DNA from: Bacteroidota bacterium
Lineage (GTDB): Bacteria > Bacteroidota > Ignavibacteria > Palsa-1295
Direction of reading: 5' to 3'
Length of the DNA: 56,096 nucleotides
Assembly (NCBI GenBank): GCA_018266755.1
Contig: JAFDZW010000007.1
Location: forward strand, 146,048 to 202,143
The notes below the pieces were generated by a model. The model ran no database searches, was not told the origin of the DNA, and saw nothing but the letters and a program-made list of their open reading frames with translations. How positions within the stretch are numbered: the stretch's first letter is position 1; each line of letters opens with the position of its first letter. Both the position numbers and the translations under genes were made by a program. Positions 16,987 to 24,180 of the stretch are shown here, piece after piece.

Positions 16987-17366
16987 GAGATGAATCTTTT
17001 CAACCGGCTACGAAGTCTTGGTATGTCGTTTAGCTCACATTGCCAAACAACGAGCACCTTGAACCCTAGTTCCCGTAGAGCTTTGAATTGTCGCAGGTCG
17101 CGCTGCGCATTTTGCTCGAATTTCTTAAGCCAAAATTGTCGATTACTTTTTGGTATCGTTGCGAGAGGACAGTTGTGCCTATGCCAAAAGCAACCGTGGA
17201 CAAAAATAGCCCTGTGCTTCGAGTTATTGGCGATATCGGGTGAACCAGGTAGGCCGCGTACATTTACCCTGTAACGAAACCCGAGATCGTAAAGGATACT
17301 TCTCACGATCAGCTCTTGTGTAGTATCTTTTCGTCGGACACGACGCATTATCTCACTGCGCGTCAT
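16983..17366 (-). CDS. vsr: Very short patch repair endonuclease (Vsr)
   Basis: 127 residues from the ATG at 17366; an in-frame GTG at 17384 adds six residues. The Vsr/restriction-endonuclease fold is shown by TRSEIMRRVRRKDT, GLPGSPDI (catalytic Asp), the HGCFWHRHNCPLA block with zinc/catalytic His-Cys residues, and NRQFWLKKFEQNAQRD. Classical Vsr nicks T:G mismatches produced by deamination of 5-methylcytosine in Dcm sites. In cassettes with a MutL/MORC-type ATPase, Vsr-like nucleases are proposed to act as the restriction subunit. It is first in the vsr-dcm-ATPase operon, 48 bases after the ugd stop. Confidence 0.95.
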   Translation of the reverse strand: MTRSEIMRRVRRKDTTQELIVRSILYDLGFRYRVNVRGLPGSPDIANNSKHRAIFVHGCFWHRHNCPLATIPKSNRQFWLKKFEQNAQRDLRQFKALRELGFKVLVVWQCELNDIPRLRSRLKRFIS

Positions 17367-17414
17367 TACCACAAAGATGTCCACGTGAATAACCGGTGAT
17401 AATCTCTATTCTCA

Positions 17415-18722
17415 TTATCTTCTTCCGATTCCGTAATAGTGCAGTCCGTGTTCGCGAAGTTTTTCCGGGTCGTAGATGTTGCGCCCGTCGAATACAACTT
17501 TGTCAGCAAGAGAAACCGAGAGCAAATTGAAATCCGGTGTGCGGAATTCATTCCATTCTGTCACGACAACCAGTGCATGTGCCCCTTCGAGCGCTTTGAG
17601 ATTGCGGCGCCGATATTTCAGCGATCCAGACTCGGGCAGAACTTTCATCATCGCCGGGATCGCAACAGGGTCCGATGCCTGCACCGATGCTCCTTGCGCG
17701 ATCAACTCCTTGATAATTTCAATGCTTGGCGCTTCGCGAATGTCGTCGGTCTTGGGCTTGAATGAGAGTCCCCAGACAGCGAACGTTTTTCCTGCAATGT
17801 TTCCTTCGTAGTGTGCAAGGATCTTTTCAACGAGTATCTTTTTCTGCGCACGGTTAACTTCTTGTACCGCCTTCAACGTCTTGAAGTCATACTCATGCAC
17901 CTCTGCTGTCTTGACGATCGCGCTGACATCCTTCGGGAAACAACTGCCCCCAAAGCCGACGCCCGGGAATAAGAACTGCGGACCGATTCGTGCGTCCGAC
18001 CCGATACCTTTGCGCACCTTATCAACATCGGCACCAACTTTATCACAAATATTCGCAATCTCGTTCATGAAGGAAATACGCAACGCGAGCATCGCGTTCG
18101 CTGCGTACTTCGTGAGCTCGGCGCTTTTCTCGTCCATGATGTAGATCGGGTTGCCGGTGCGTACGAACGGCTCGTAGAGCTCCTGCATGATCTCGATTGC
18201 CTTCGGGTTCGACGCACCGATAACAATTCTATCCGGCTTTAAGAAATCCTGGACCGCTGCACCTTCCTTCAAGAATTCCGGATTCGAGACGACTTCGACA
18301 GAGATGCTCGTATTCGCTTCGAATATCTTCTTGACCTTTTCTGCGGTTCCGACAGGTACCGTTGACTTGTTGACGATTACCTTCGGTTCTTTGATAAGCT
18401 TCGCGACCGTCTCGGCACATTGCATCACTCGCGAAAGATCTGCGGCGCCATCGTCACCCTGCGGTGTCGGCAATGCAAAAAAGATCACCTTCGCATTCTC
18501 GACCGCTTCCTCGTAACTGGTGGTGAACTTCAGCCGACCTTCTGACGCATTGAACGAAACAATCTCCTCAAGACCGGGTTCATAGATCGGGATATCACCT
18601 TTGCGAAGCATCTCGATCTTTTCTGCAACGATATCCATACACGTAACGGTATGTCCGGTTTCTGCAAGTCCGGCTCCGGTCACGAGTCCCACGTATCCTG
18701 TCCCGATGATCGAGATATTCAT
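17415..18722 (-). CDS. ugd: UDP-glucose 6-dehydrogenase
   Basis: 435 residues of the UDP-glucose/GDP-mannose dehydrogenase family. The N-terminal IIGTGYVGLVTGAGLAE binds NAD, PIYEPGLEEI is the typical substrate-side loop, and GFGGSCFPKDVSAI carries the catalytic Cys. GLSFKPKTDDIREAPS and FDGRNIYDPEKLREHG mark the C-terminal domain. It oxidises UDP-glucose to UDP-glucuronate with two NAD, feeding the Uxs enzyme encoded at 13283-14221. The vsr-dcm-ATPase cassette lies between the two steps in the same orientation. Confidence 0.96.
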   Translation of the reverse strand: MNISIIGTGYVGLVTGAGLAETGHTVTCMDIVAEKIEMLRKGDIPIYEPGLEEIVSFNASEGRLKFTTSYEEAVENAKVIFFALPTPQGDDGAADLSRVMQCAETVAKLIKEPKVIVNKSTVPVGTAEKVKKIFEANTSISVEVVSNPEFLKEGAAVQDFLKPDRIVIGASNPKAIEIMQELYEPFVRTGNPIYIMDEKSAELTKYAANAMLALRISFMNEIANICDKVGADVDKVRKGIGSDARIGPQFLFPGVGFGGSCFPKDVSAIVKTAEVHEYDFKTLKAVQEVNRAQKKILVEKILAHYEGNIAGKTFAVWGLSFKPKTDDIREAPSIEIIKELIAQGASVQASDPVAIPAMMKVLPESGSLKYRRRNLKALEGAHALVVVTEWNEFRTPDFNLLSVSLADKVVFDGRNIYDPEKLREHGLHYYGIGRR

Positions 18723-19054
18723 ATTGCTCTCTTTTCTTTATTCTTTTCCTTTTTAAATAGAATTCTAACTACTATTTTAAAGGGTGTGGAATTGTGAATA
18801 TCGCATCTTCCGTGGCCCTAAGCCAATGGAAACAGCCATACTAACAAGTTATAAATGCATATGTTCACAAGTGGATAGGTCAAATTCAATCCACACATCC
18901 CGAAATTATCCAGACGTTACCAAGACGTGTGAAATCTTACACACACCGTCGTCCGGCAATACCACACAAGTTGTCAGACCACAAGAGAATTGCCACGAAG
19001 TTATCCCGAAGTGCGTTAGTAGGATGAGAACAGGCGACCAATTGCTATATCGCT
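18723..19054. other. AT-rich intergenic region
   Basis: About 330 bases upstream of divergent ugd and the small membrane-protein gene. An AT-rich stretch at 18730-18780 may hold the ugd promoter. No RNA gene, repeat or credible reading frame was recognised. Confidence 0.4.
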
Positions 19055-19267
19055 ATGAGGTTACTGACATTTCATAAGATACTCATCGGGACAACCCTGG
19101 CGTTTTTCCTTTTCTTCGGGATCCGTGAGATTTCGAGGGACGCAGGCAGCTCTGTGCTTGGGATTGGATCCCTGGCAGTTGCAGCAGGGATTGCCACGTA
19201 CTTTATATGGGTGCTCCGGGGCGGGTATGATCGATCCGCCGCACCCCGAGACGAGGACTCCAGATAA
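19055..19267 (+). CDS. Small two-helix membrane protein
   Basis: 70 residues with two hydrophobic segments, ILIGTTLAFFLFFGI and VLGIGSLAVAAGIATYFIWVL, and a short charged tail rich in Asp and Arg. No family was recognised. It lies 67 bases before the bacilliredoxin gene on the same strand, so it may be cotranscribed with it. The membrane topology argues for a real gene; function unknown. Confidence 0.6.
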   Translation: MRLLTFHKILIGTTLAFFLFFGIREISRDAGSSVLGIGSLAVAAGIATYFIWVLRGGYDRSAAPRDEDSR

Positions 19268-19334
19268 CTCCGGATACCTTTGTGCGTATACATTGTTATC
19301 ATAATTACCAATATTTGAAAAGGAAACGACACGT

Positions 19335-19742
19335 ATGTACGACCCAATTCTTGTCCAGCCGTTCCGTGATGAGGCTACGGCCATCGGAATGAAAGAGATT
19401 CGCTCAGCCGAAGAGATCGAGCGAGAACTTGCTGCCCCTGGTACCACATTCATGTTCGTCAACTCTGTCTGTGGCTGTGCCGCCGGCGGTGCGCGTCCAG
19501 CACTGAAACTTGCGCTTTCTCATTCCAAGAAGCCGGACCGCATGGTTACGGCCCTTGCCGGTAATGATAAAGAGGCCGTCGCAAAAGCTCGCGAGTTCTT
19601 CGTCGGGTTTGCCCCATCGTCGCCGCAAATGGCCATCCTCAAAGATGGAAAACTTGTTTGGATGATGGAGCGTTGGCAAATAGAGGGCAGGCCGCCCGAA
19701 GCGATCGCGCAAGATATTGTGAGAGCGTTCGACTCGCTTTGA
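19335..19742 (+). CDS. BrxA/BrxB family bacilliredoxin (YphP/YqiW-like)
   Basis: 135 residues matching the DUF1094/bacilliredoxin family over the full length. The signature VNSVCGCAAGGARPAL carries the CGC redox motif, and APSSPQMAILKDGKLV is the typical central block. In Firmicutes these thioredoxin-fold proteins remove bacillithiol from oxidised protein thiols. Homologues are widespread in Bacteroidota, where they may serve bacillithiol or a related thiol. The cytoplasmic gene ends 12 bases before a strong terminator. Confidence 0.93.
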   Translation: MYDPILVQPFRDEATAIGMKEIRSAEEIERELAAPGTTFMFVNSVCGCAAGGARPALKLALSHSKKPDRMVTALAGNDKEAVAKAREFFVGFAPSSPQMAILKDGKLVWMMERWQIEGRPPEAIAQDIVRAFDSL

Positions 19743-19754
19743 GATGTGTTGAGT

Positions 19755-19787
19755 ATTCCGCGGCCACGGTGTCGCGGAATTTTTTTA
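19755..19787 (+). terminator. Rho-independent terminator after the bacilliredoxin gene
   Basis: The stem ATTCCGCG (19755-19762) pairs with CGCGGAAT (19773-19780) and is followed by seven T residues. Confidence 0.92.
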
Positions 19788-19863
19788 CCCTATGAGCCAC
19801 TTCTATGTGGTACGATTATTGCTTGAAAAGCACAGAAGTAACGATTTCGGAGTAGTATAGAAA

Positions 19864-21411
19864 ATGCTCCAACTGAAGCAACGACTCGGACTCCATCAGC
19901 GACTGACGCCTGTACAGGTGCAGTATCTGAAGTTGCTTCAACTTCCCGCAGCCCAGCTCGAAGAACGTATCAAAGACGAGCTCGAAGAGAACCCATTACT
20001 TGAGGAGATCTCGCAAGAAGAACTTCCGGAAGATACGCTCGGTACCTCGATCGAGACGAGCATCATCGCCAGCACCCCGAACGAAAGCTCGAGCGCACCG
20101 ACCGACCAGCAGCGCGATACCGAGCCCGCCCCAGAGCGCGAGAACGACTATACGCTCGAAGACTTCATGAACGATGAGCTCGAAGGATACAAAGTCCCGC
20201 GAGCGAAGAATCATGACGACGAAGAAGACCGCGAGGACCGCGGACAGGTTGCGGAAGAGACGCTCACCGAACTACTGAGCAAGCAGCTCTCGCTTCTGGA
20301 TCTCTCGCCGCGTATGCGTGTGCTTGCCGAGGAAATCATCGGTTCGCTCGACGAAGATGGCTACCTGCGTGTGCCGCTCGATCAGATCGTCCAGGACACC
20401 TCGATCTATTACGGCGAAGAATATGCGATGGGCGAGCCGGAGCGGTTATTGCGCCGCATCCAACGTCTGGACCCCGTCGGTATTGCATCGCGCAGTTTGC
20501 AAGAGTGCCTGACTGTGCAGCTTGAGGCATACGCCGAGCACAATCCGGCACGCACGATGGCGATGGAGATCCTGCAGGATCATTTCGATCTCTTCATCAA
20601 GAAGAATTATCAGATCCTCGCCAAGAAGCTGCACATGAAGATGCCGGACCTGAAGCCGGCCCTCGATCTCATTCAGCACCTGAACCCAAAACCCGGCGCA
20701 CCGAGCGCACCGCTTTCGGAAACGCAGCGATACATCACCCCCGACTTTTACATCGAGAAGACGCCGGACGGCAAGGAGTTCAATATCACGCTCAACGAGC
20801 GCGGCGTGCCGTCGATCAAGATCAACTCGGCCTATAAGGAGCTTACGAAGAAGGGCAAAGGCGCGGTCCCGAACCAGCGTGCGCTGCCTGACGAAGCGCG
20901 AGAGTTCATCAATAAGAAGTTCGAAGCAGCGAAGGCGTTCGTGCTTGCATACTATCAGCGCCGCAAGACGCTGCTCAATGTGATGCAGGCAATCGTGGCG
21001 CGTCAGCGCGAGTTCTTCCTCCACGGCGAGAAGTATCTGAAGCCGATGATCTACAAGAACATCGCCGACGATATCTCGATGGACATCTCGACGATCTGCC
21101 GCGTGGTCAACGGCAAGTATTGTCAGTGCGATTACGGAGTGTTCGAGCTCAAATACTTCTTCAGCGAAGCGATACCGCTCGGCGGCAGCGATGAGGACGG
21201 CGAAGCGACGAACGAACTGGTCTCGAACAAAGTGGTGAAGGCCCGCATCAAAGAGCTCATCGGCGAAGAACACCCGATGAAGCCCCTCACCGACGACGAC
21301 CTGGCAGAAATGCTCCGTGCGGACGGCTATGACCTCGCCCGTCGCACCGTAGCAAAATACCGCGAGCAGATGAACATCCCGGTCGCAAGAATGCGCAAGC
21401 GGATCGTTTGA
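19864..21411 (+). CDS. rpoN: RNA polymerase sigma-54 factor
   Basis: 515 residues. The N-terminal activator-interacting region LGLHQRLTPVQVQYLKLLQLP is followed by LEENPLLEE. An acidic linker lies at residues 55-130, and the core-binding and DNA-binding domains follow. The RpoN box ARRTVAKYRE is at about 492-501 near the C-terminus, with the preceding helix-turn-helix (DDLAEMLRADGYDLARR). It directs transcription from -24/-12 promoters and needs an AAA+ activator; none is encoded in this window. The gene is monocistronic, starting after a terminator and ending at an inverted repeat. Confidence 0.97.
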   Translation: MLQLKQRLGLHQRLTPVQVQYLKLLQLPAAQLEERIKDELEENPLLEEISQEELPEDTLGTSIETSIIASTPNESSSAPTDQQRDTEPAPERENDYTLEDFMNDELEGYKVPRAKNHDDEEDREDRGQVAEETLTELLSKQLSLLDLSPRMRVLAEEIIGSLDEDGYLRVPLDQIVQDTSIYYGEEYAMGEPERLLRRIQRLDPVGIASRSLQECLTVQLEAYAEHNPARTMAMEILQDHFDLFIKKNYQILAKKLHMKMPDLKPALDLIQHLNPKPGAPSAPLSETQRYITPDFYIEKTPDGKEFNITLNERGVPSIKINSAYKELTKKGKGAVPNQRALPDEAREFINKKFEAAKAFVLAYYQRRKTLLNVMQAIVARQREFFLHGEKYLKPMIYKNIADDISMDISTICRVVNGKYCQCDYGVFELKYFFSEAIPLGGSDEDGEATNELVSNKVVKARIKELIGEEHPMKPLTDDDLAEMLRADGYDLARRTVAKYREQMNIPVARMRKRIV

Positions 21412-21430
21412 TCACACTCTTTCTTCACCT

Positions 21431-21519
21431 GTCATTCTGAGCGAAGCGAAGAATCCCTTCAGGATAGCACCGACGTTCGTGGCACACCGAAAGGGATTCT
21501 TCGCTTTGCTCAGAATGAC
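21431..21519. repeat. Inverted REP-like repeat between convergent rpoN and pepE
   Basis: The 29-base arm at 21431-21459 (GTCATTCTGAGCGAAGCG...) and its reverse complement at 21491-21519 match at 28 of 29 positions. A divergent single arm recurs at about 51922-51952. It can form a very long hairpin and may act as a bidirectional terminator for rpoN and pepE. Confidence 0.85.
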
Positions 21520-21522
21520 ATT

Positions 21523-22194
21523 TTAGAGAAGGGTCACTTTGCTCTTTGTCACATACCTCGCCTTGCGCCGCTCGTCCGCTTTGAAGACTTTGTAGAGCTT
21601 CTCGTTCTTGAAGTGCAGTAGCACATGATCGTCGACGGCGTAGCCTTCGTCGATGGCGCCGGATTTGATCGCCGCTCTGCAGATGCCGAGACGAGTCTTC
21701 TCGCTGGATACATGCGGAGTGAACGATCCCTTCAGGAATCCGAGACCGCCGCGCATCGGCTTGAGCTCCGGTCCATAGGAATCGGTTGTGCCGCTTTGAT
21801 ACCAACAGATCGCCCCGGCGCTCGTACCCGCAAGCACGATGCCCTTCTGCCACGCCCGTGCTAGCGCGATGTCCACTTCATGCTCGTGCCAGACGGCGAG
21901 CATGTTCACAGTGTTGCCACCGCCGACGAAGATGAGGTCCTGTTTGAGCAAAAACCGCTCGATATCTTTCACCTCGCGCCGAAAGAGGCCCAAATGTGAT
22001 GGGGTGCAGATATCTTTTGTGTACGCCGCATAGAACTGATGGATATACGAAAGCGCATCGCCGCTCGCGGTCGGGATGAAGCACACGTTCGGTTTCTTCT
22101 TCCTCGTGGCGGCAAGCGCATACCGGTCGAGCTTCGTCAGCTCGCCCATATTCGTAAACGCCCCGCCGCCGAGGGTGATGATGTGTCGGGTCAT
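21523..22194 (-). CDS. pepE: Peptidase S51 family (dipeptidase E-like)
   Basis: 223 residues with the class-I glutamine-amidotransferase-like fold of peptidase E. LGGGAFTNMGE opens the protein, DLIFVGGGNTVNMLAVW is the typical mid-region, and the nucleophile Ser sits in LAGTSAGAICW. The conserved His is expected in SFTPHVSS. Family members cleave Asp-Xaa dipeptides in the cytoplasm; the cyanophycinase branch is the main alternative. The gene is divergent from the NamZ-like gene with a 59-base spacer. Confidence 0.88.
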   Translation of the reverse strand: MTRHIITLGGGAFTNMGELTKLDRYALAATRKKKPNVCFIPTASGDALSYIHQFYAAYTKDICTPSHLGLFRREVKDIERFLLKQDLIFVGGGNTVNMLAVWHEHEVDIALARAWQKGIVLAGTSAGAICWYQSGTTDSYGPELKPMRGGLGFLKGSFTPHVSSEKTRLGICRAAIKSGAIDEGYAVDDHVLLHFKNEKLYKVFKADERRKARYVTKSKVTLL

Positions 22195-22253
22195 GAAATA
22201 TGCTTGAATTGTATGTGCGAGCTAGAACGCTCCTTCGCTTGCATTGTTACACG

Positions 22254-23516
22254 ATGCTCGTGAAGCAAATCTACGCCATACTCGTTGCGCTCTTCGTCAG
22301 TGCCACTTGTGTCGATGCCTCTACCCGCACCGGCCTCGATGTATTTTCCTCCAACAAGTTCGCGCAGTTGAAGGGGAAGAAGGTTGCGCTCGTGGTGAAC
22401 CAGACCTCGCTGTCGGATTCGGGGGCGTTCTCGGGGGATCTGTTGCTCGATGAAGCGGCACGGACGAGGCGTGCCTCGCCCCTCCGGTTGGTGGCGATTT
22501 TTACGCCGGAGCATGGATTGAACGGCGCACGCAAGGCAGGGGCAACGAGCGATAGCGCCGAGACCTATCGCGGTGTGCCGGTGTATTCGCTTTATGGTTC
22601 GACGCGCAAGCCAACTCTGAAGATGCTGCGCGGGATCGACGTGCTTGTCTTCGACATGCAGGACATCGGCGTGCGGCCGTACACATTCCTTTCGACGATG
22701 ATCCTCGCGATGGAAGCGGCGGCCGAGAACAATATCGAATTCGTCGTGCTCGACCGCCCGAATCCTTTGGGCGGCGAGAGAGTGGAGGGCAATGTGCTCG
22801 ATACCTCGCTTCGCTCGTTCGTCGGGCAGATCCCGATCCCCTACATCCATGGCATGACGCTCGGCGAACTGGCGAAGATGGCGGTAGGTGAAGGTTGGTT
22901 CAAATCTGCTGCGAAGCTCAAGCTCACGGTCGTGCCGATGCAAGGGTGGTCGCGGCGCATGACGTGGCCCGAGACCAAATTGAAATGGGTTGCGCCAAGC
23001 CCCAATATCCCTACGTGGCGATCCGCGGTCGGCTGCGCGATCTTCGGGGCAATCGGCGAGCTCGGGACGCTCTCGGTCGGCATCGGCACCGATGCGCCGT
23101 TCCTGCGGCTCGGCTCGCACTTGGTAAAAGGCGACGCGCTGCTCAGCGCCGCGAAGGCTACGCTTCCAAAGGAGCTCACACTTACCCGCAAGGATTTTAC
23201 CCTCCCGTTCGGTGACTCCGAGAAATCCTATAACGGGGTTGCTGTCGTACTACCGGATGACATCGCACGCATCGGCCGCCTCTACGGGCCTGCGCTCTCG
23301 CTCTTTGCGACGCTGCTCTCCGATACAGCATTCGCGAAAGCATACAGCGCAGTGGTGTTCTCGTCGAAGCGAATGTTCGAGAAGGTGACGGGGACGCACG
23401 ACGTCTTGAAGTGCTACAACTCGGACACTGCAGCGCTTGCGAAGGTCATGGCCTCGTGGAAACGCGACGAGGCCGCATTCCGTACACGACGACAGAAATA
23501 CTTGATCTACAAATGA
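22254..23516 (+). CDS. namZ: NamZ-like exo-beta-N-acetylmuramidase (DUF1343/GH171)
   Basis: 420 residues from the ATG at 22254, chosen because a signal peptide (VKQIYAILVALFVSATCVDA) starts there; an upstream ATG adds 18 residues without such character. Family motifs are AIFTPEHGLNG, VFDMQDIGVRPYTF, LDRPNPLGG and IPYIHGMTLGELA. Characterised members release MurNAc from peptidoglycan fragments, so a periplasmic cell-wall recycling role is likely. Residues 70-78 (RTRRASPLR) are encoded by a palindromic repeat that also occurs between genes at 51991-52014, an apparent in-frame insertion just before the conserved AIFTPEHG. The stop overlaps the next start (ATGA). Confidence 0.88.
   Translation: MLVKQIYAILVALFVSATCVDASTRTGLDVFSSNKFAQLKGKKVALVVNQTSLSDSGAFSGDLLLDEAARTRRASPLRLVAIFTPEHGLNGARKAGATSDSAETYRGVPVYSLYGSTRKPTLKMLRGIDVLVFDMQDIGVRPYTFLSTMILAMEAAAENNIEFVVLDRPNPLGGERVEGNVLDTSLRSFVGQIPIPYIHGMTLGELAKMAVGEGWFKSAAKLKLTVVPMQGWSRRMTWPETKLKWVAPSPNIPTWRSAVGCAIFGAIGELGTLSVGIGTDAPFLRLGSHLVKGDALLSAAKATLPKELTLTRKDFTLPFGDSEKSYNGVAVVLPDDIARIGRLYGPALSLFATLLSDTAFAKAYSAVVFSSKRMFEKVTGTHDVLKCYNSDTAALAKVMASWKRDEAAFRTRRQKYLIYK
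22461..22486. repeat. Palindromic REP-like element inside namZ
   Basis: GAGGCGTGCCTCGCCCCTCCGG inside the gene matches, apart from about one base, the reverse complement of the intergenic element at 51991-52014 (core GGGCGAGGCACGCCTCGCCC). It remains in frame. Confidence 0.7.
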
Positions 23517-23899
23517 GCGACGCGACGAAGTTTGTCTATACGCCGGGTGTCTGCAATATCGACGAGAAAGGTGTGCGTTTCCGCCGGAGGTTGTTCTATG
23601 TGACGCTTGGCGCCGGTATTCTGTCGCTCGTGGCGATGTATTGGGTGGGGTTGCCGGTGATCTTTCGGGTGATCGCTGCCGCCGGGTTCGGCTTCGGGGC
23701 GTCGCTCAATTATGTGCAGGCTGCAGAGCAGTTCTGCATCTCGAACGCGACGTTCAGAACAACGGAAGTGGGACTCAAACGATCGAAGATCGTCGACGAC
23801 CTCTACAAGGAATTGGACCTCAAGAAACGCAATGCCATGCTCAGGAAAACACTGGTCATCACCGTGCTTTCGGCACTACTCGGCCTATTGCCGATCTGA
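23513..23899 (+). CDS. Small membrane protein downstream of namZ
   Basis: 128 residues from the ATG overlapping the namZ stop by four bases. Two adjacent hydrophobic segments (VTLGAGILSLVAMYWVGLPV and IAAAGFGFGASLNY) and a C-terminal one (LVITVLSALLGLLPI) suggest three membrane passes, with a charged loop (KLDLKKRNAMLRK-like) between. No family was recognised. Translational coupling suggests it is made together with the muramidase, but no function can be given. Confidence 0.7.
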   Translation: MSDATKFVYTPGVCNIDEKGVRFRRRLFYVTLGAGILSLVAMYWVGLPVIFRVIAAAGFGFGASLNYVQAAEQFCISNATFRTTEVGLKRSKIVDDLYKELDLKKRNAMLRKTLVITVLSALLGLLPI

Positions 23900-23908
23900 T
23901 CAAGGCGA

Positions 23909-24007
23909 TCATTTCGCCATTTTCTTCTTTTCCGCCCACACGTCCTTATACGCGACGTAGACGATCCCGGCCATTCCGGCAAGCATGAACATGAAGAATA
24001 TTACCAT
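23909..24007 (-). CDS. Possible 32-residue single-pass membrane microprotein
   Basis: An ATG at 24007 opens MVIFFMFMLAGMAGIVYVAY, followed by a charged tail DVWAEKKKMAK and a TGA. The layout, one hydrophobic helix and a lysine-rich end, is typical of real bacterial microproteins such as small oxidase or transporter accessory subunits. It is convergent with the gene ending at 23899. No family was recognised and no ribosome-binding site is clear, so it stays tentative. Confidence 0.4.
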   Translation of the reverse strand: MVIFFMFMLAGMAGIVYVAYKDVWAEKKKMAK

Positions 24008-24180
24008 GGTCGTTAGGTTCTGATTGAGTGGGCTAATAACGGCAGGAAGGGCAGAGAAGGTTTCGGGTGGCTCTGTAGTTTGGTTTTTGGTCGTCTGCCT
24101 CGTATATTCGCTAATTGCTCGTCCGGTGCCCCAGAACCGGAGTCTTATCGTGTGCCTGTCATCGCCTGTATTGCCAACGT

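Noticed and set aside
22191-23120. 309-codon reverse-strand frame over namZ, and 24145-25101 over the phospholipase-like gene
   Set aside because: Antisense shadows of GC-rich genes; His/Arg-rich composition and no recognisable domain.
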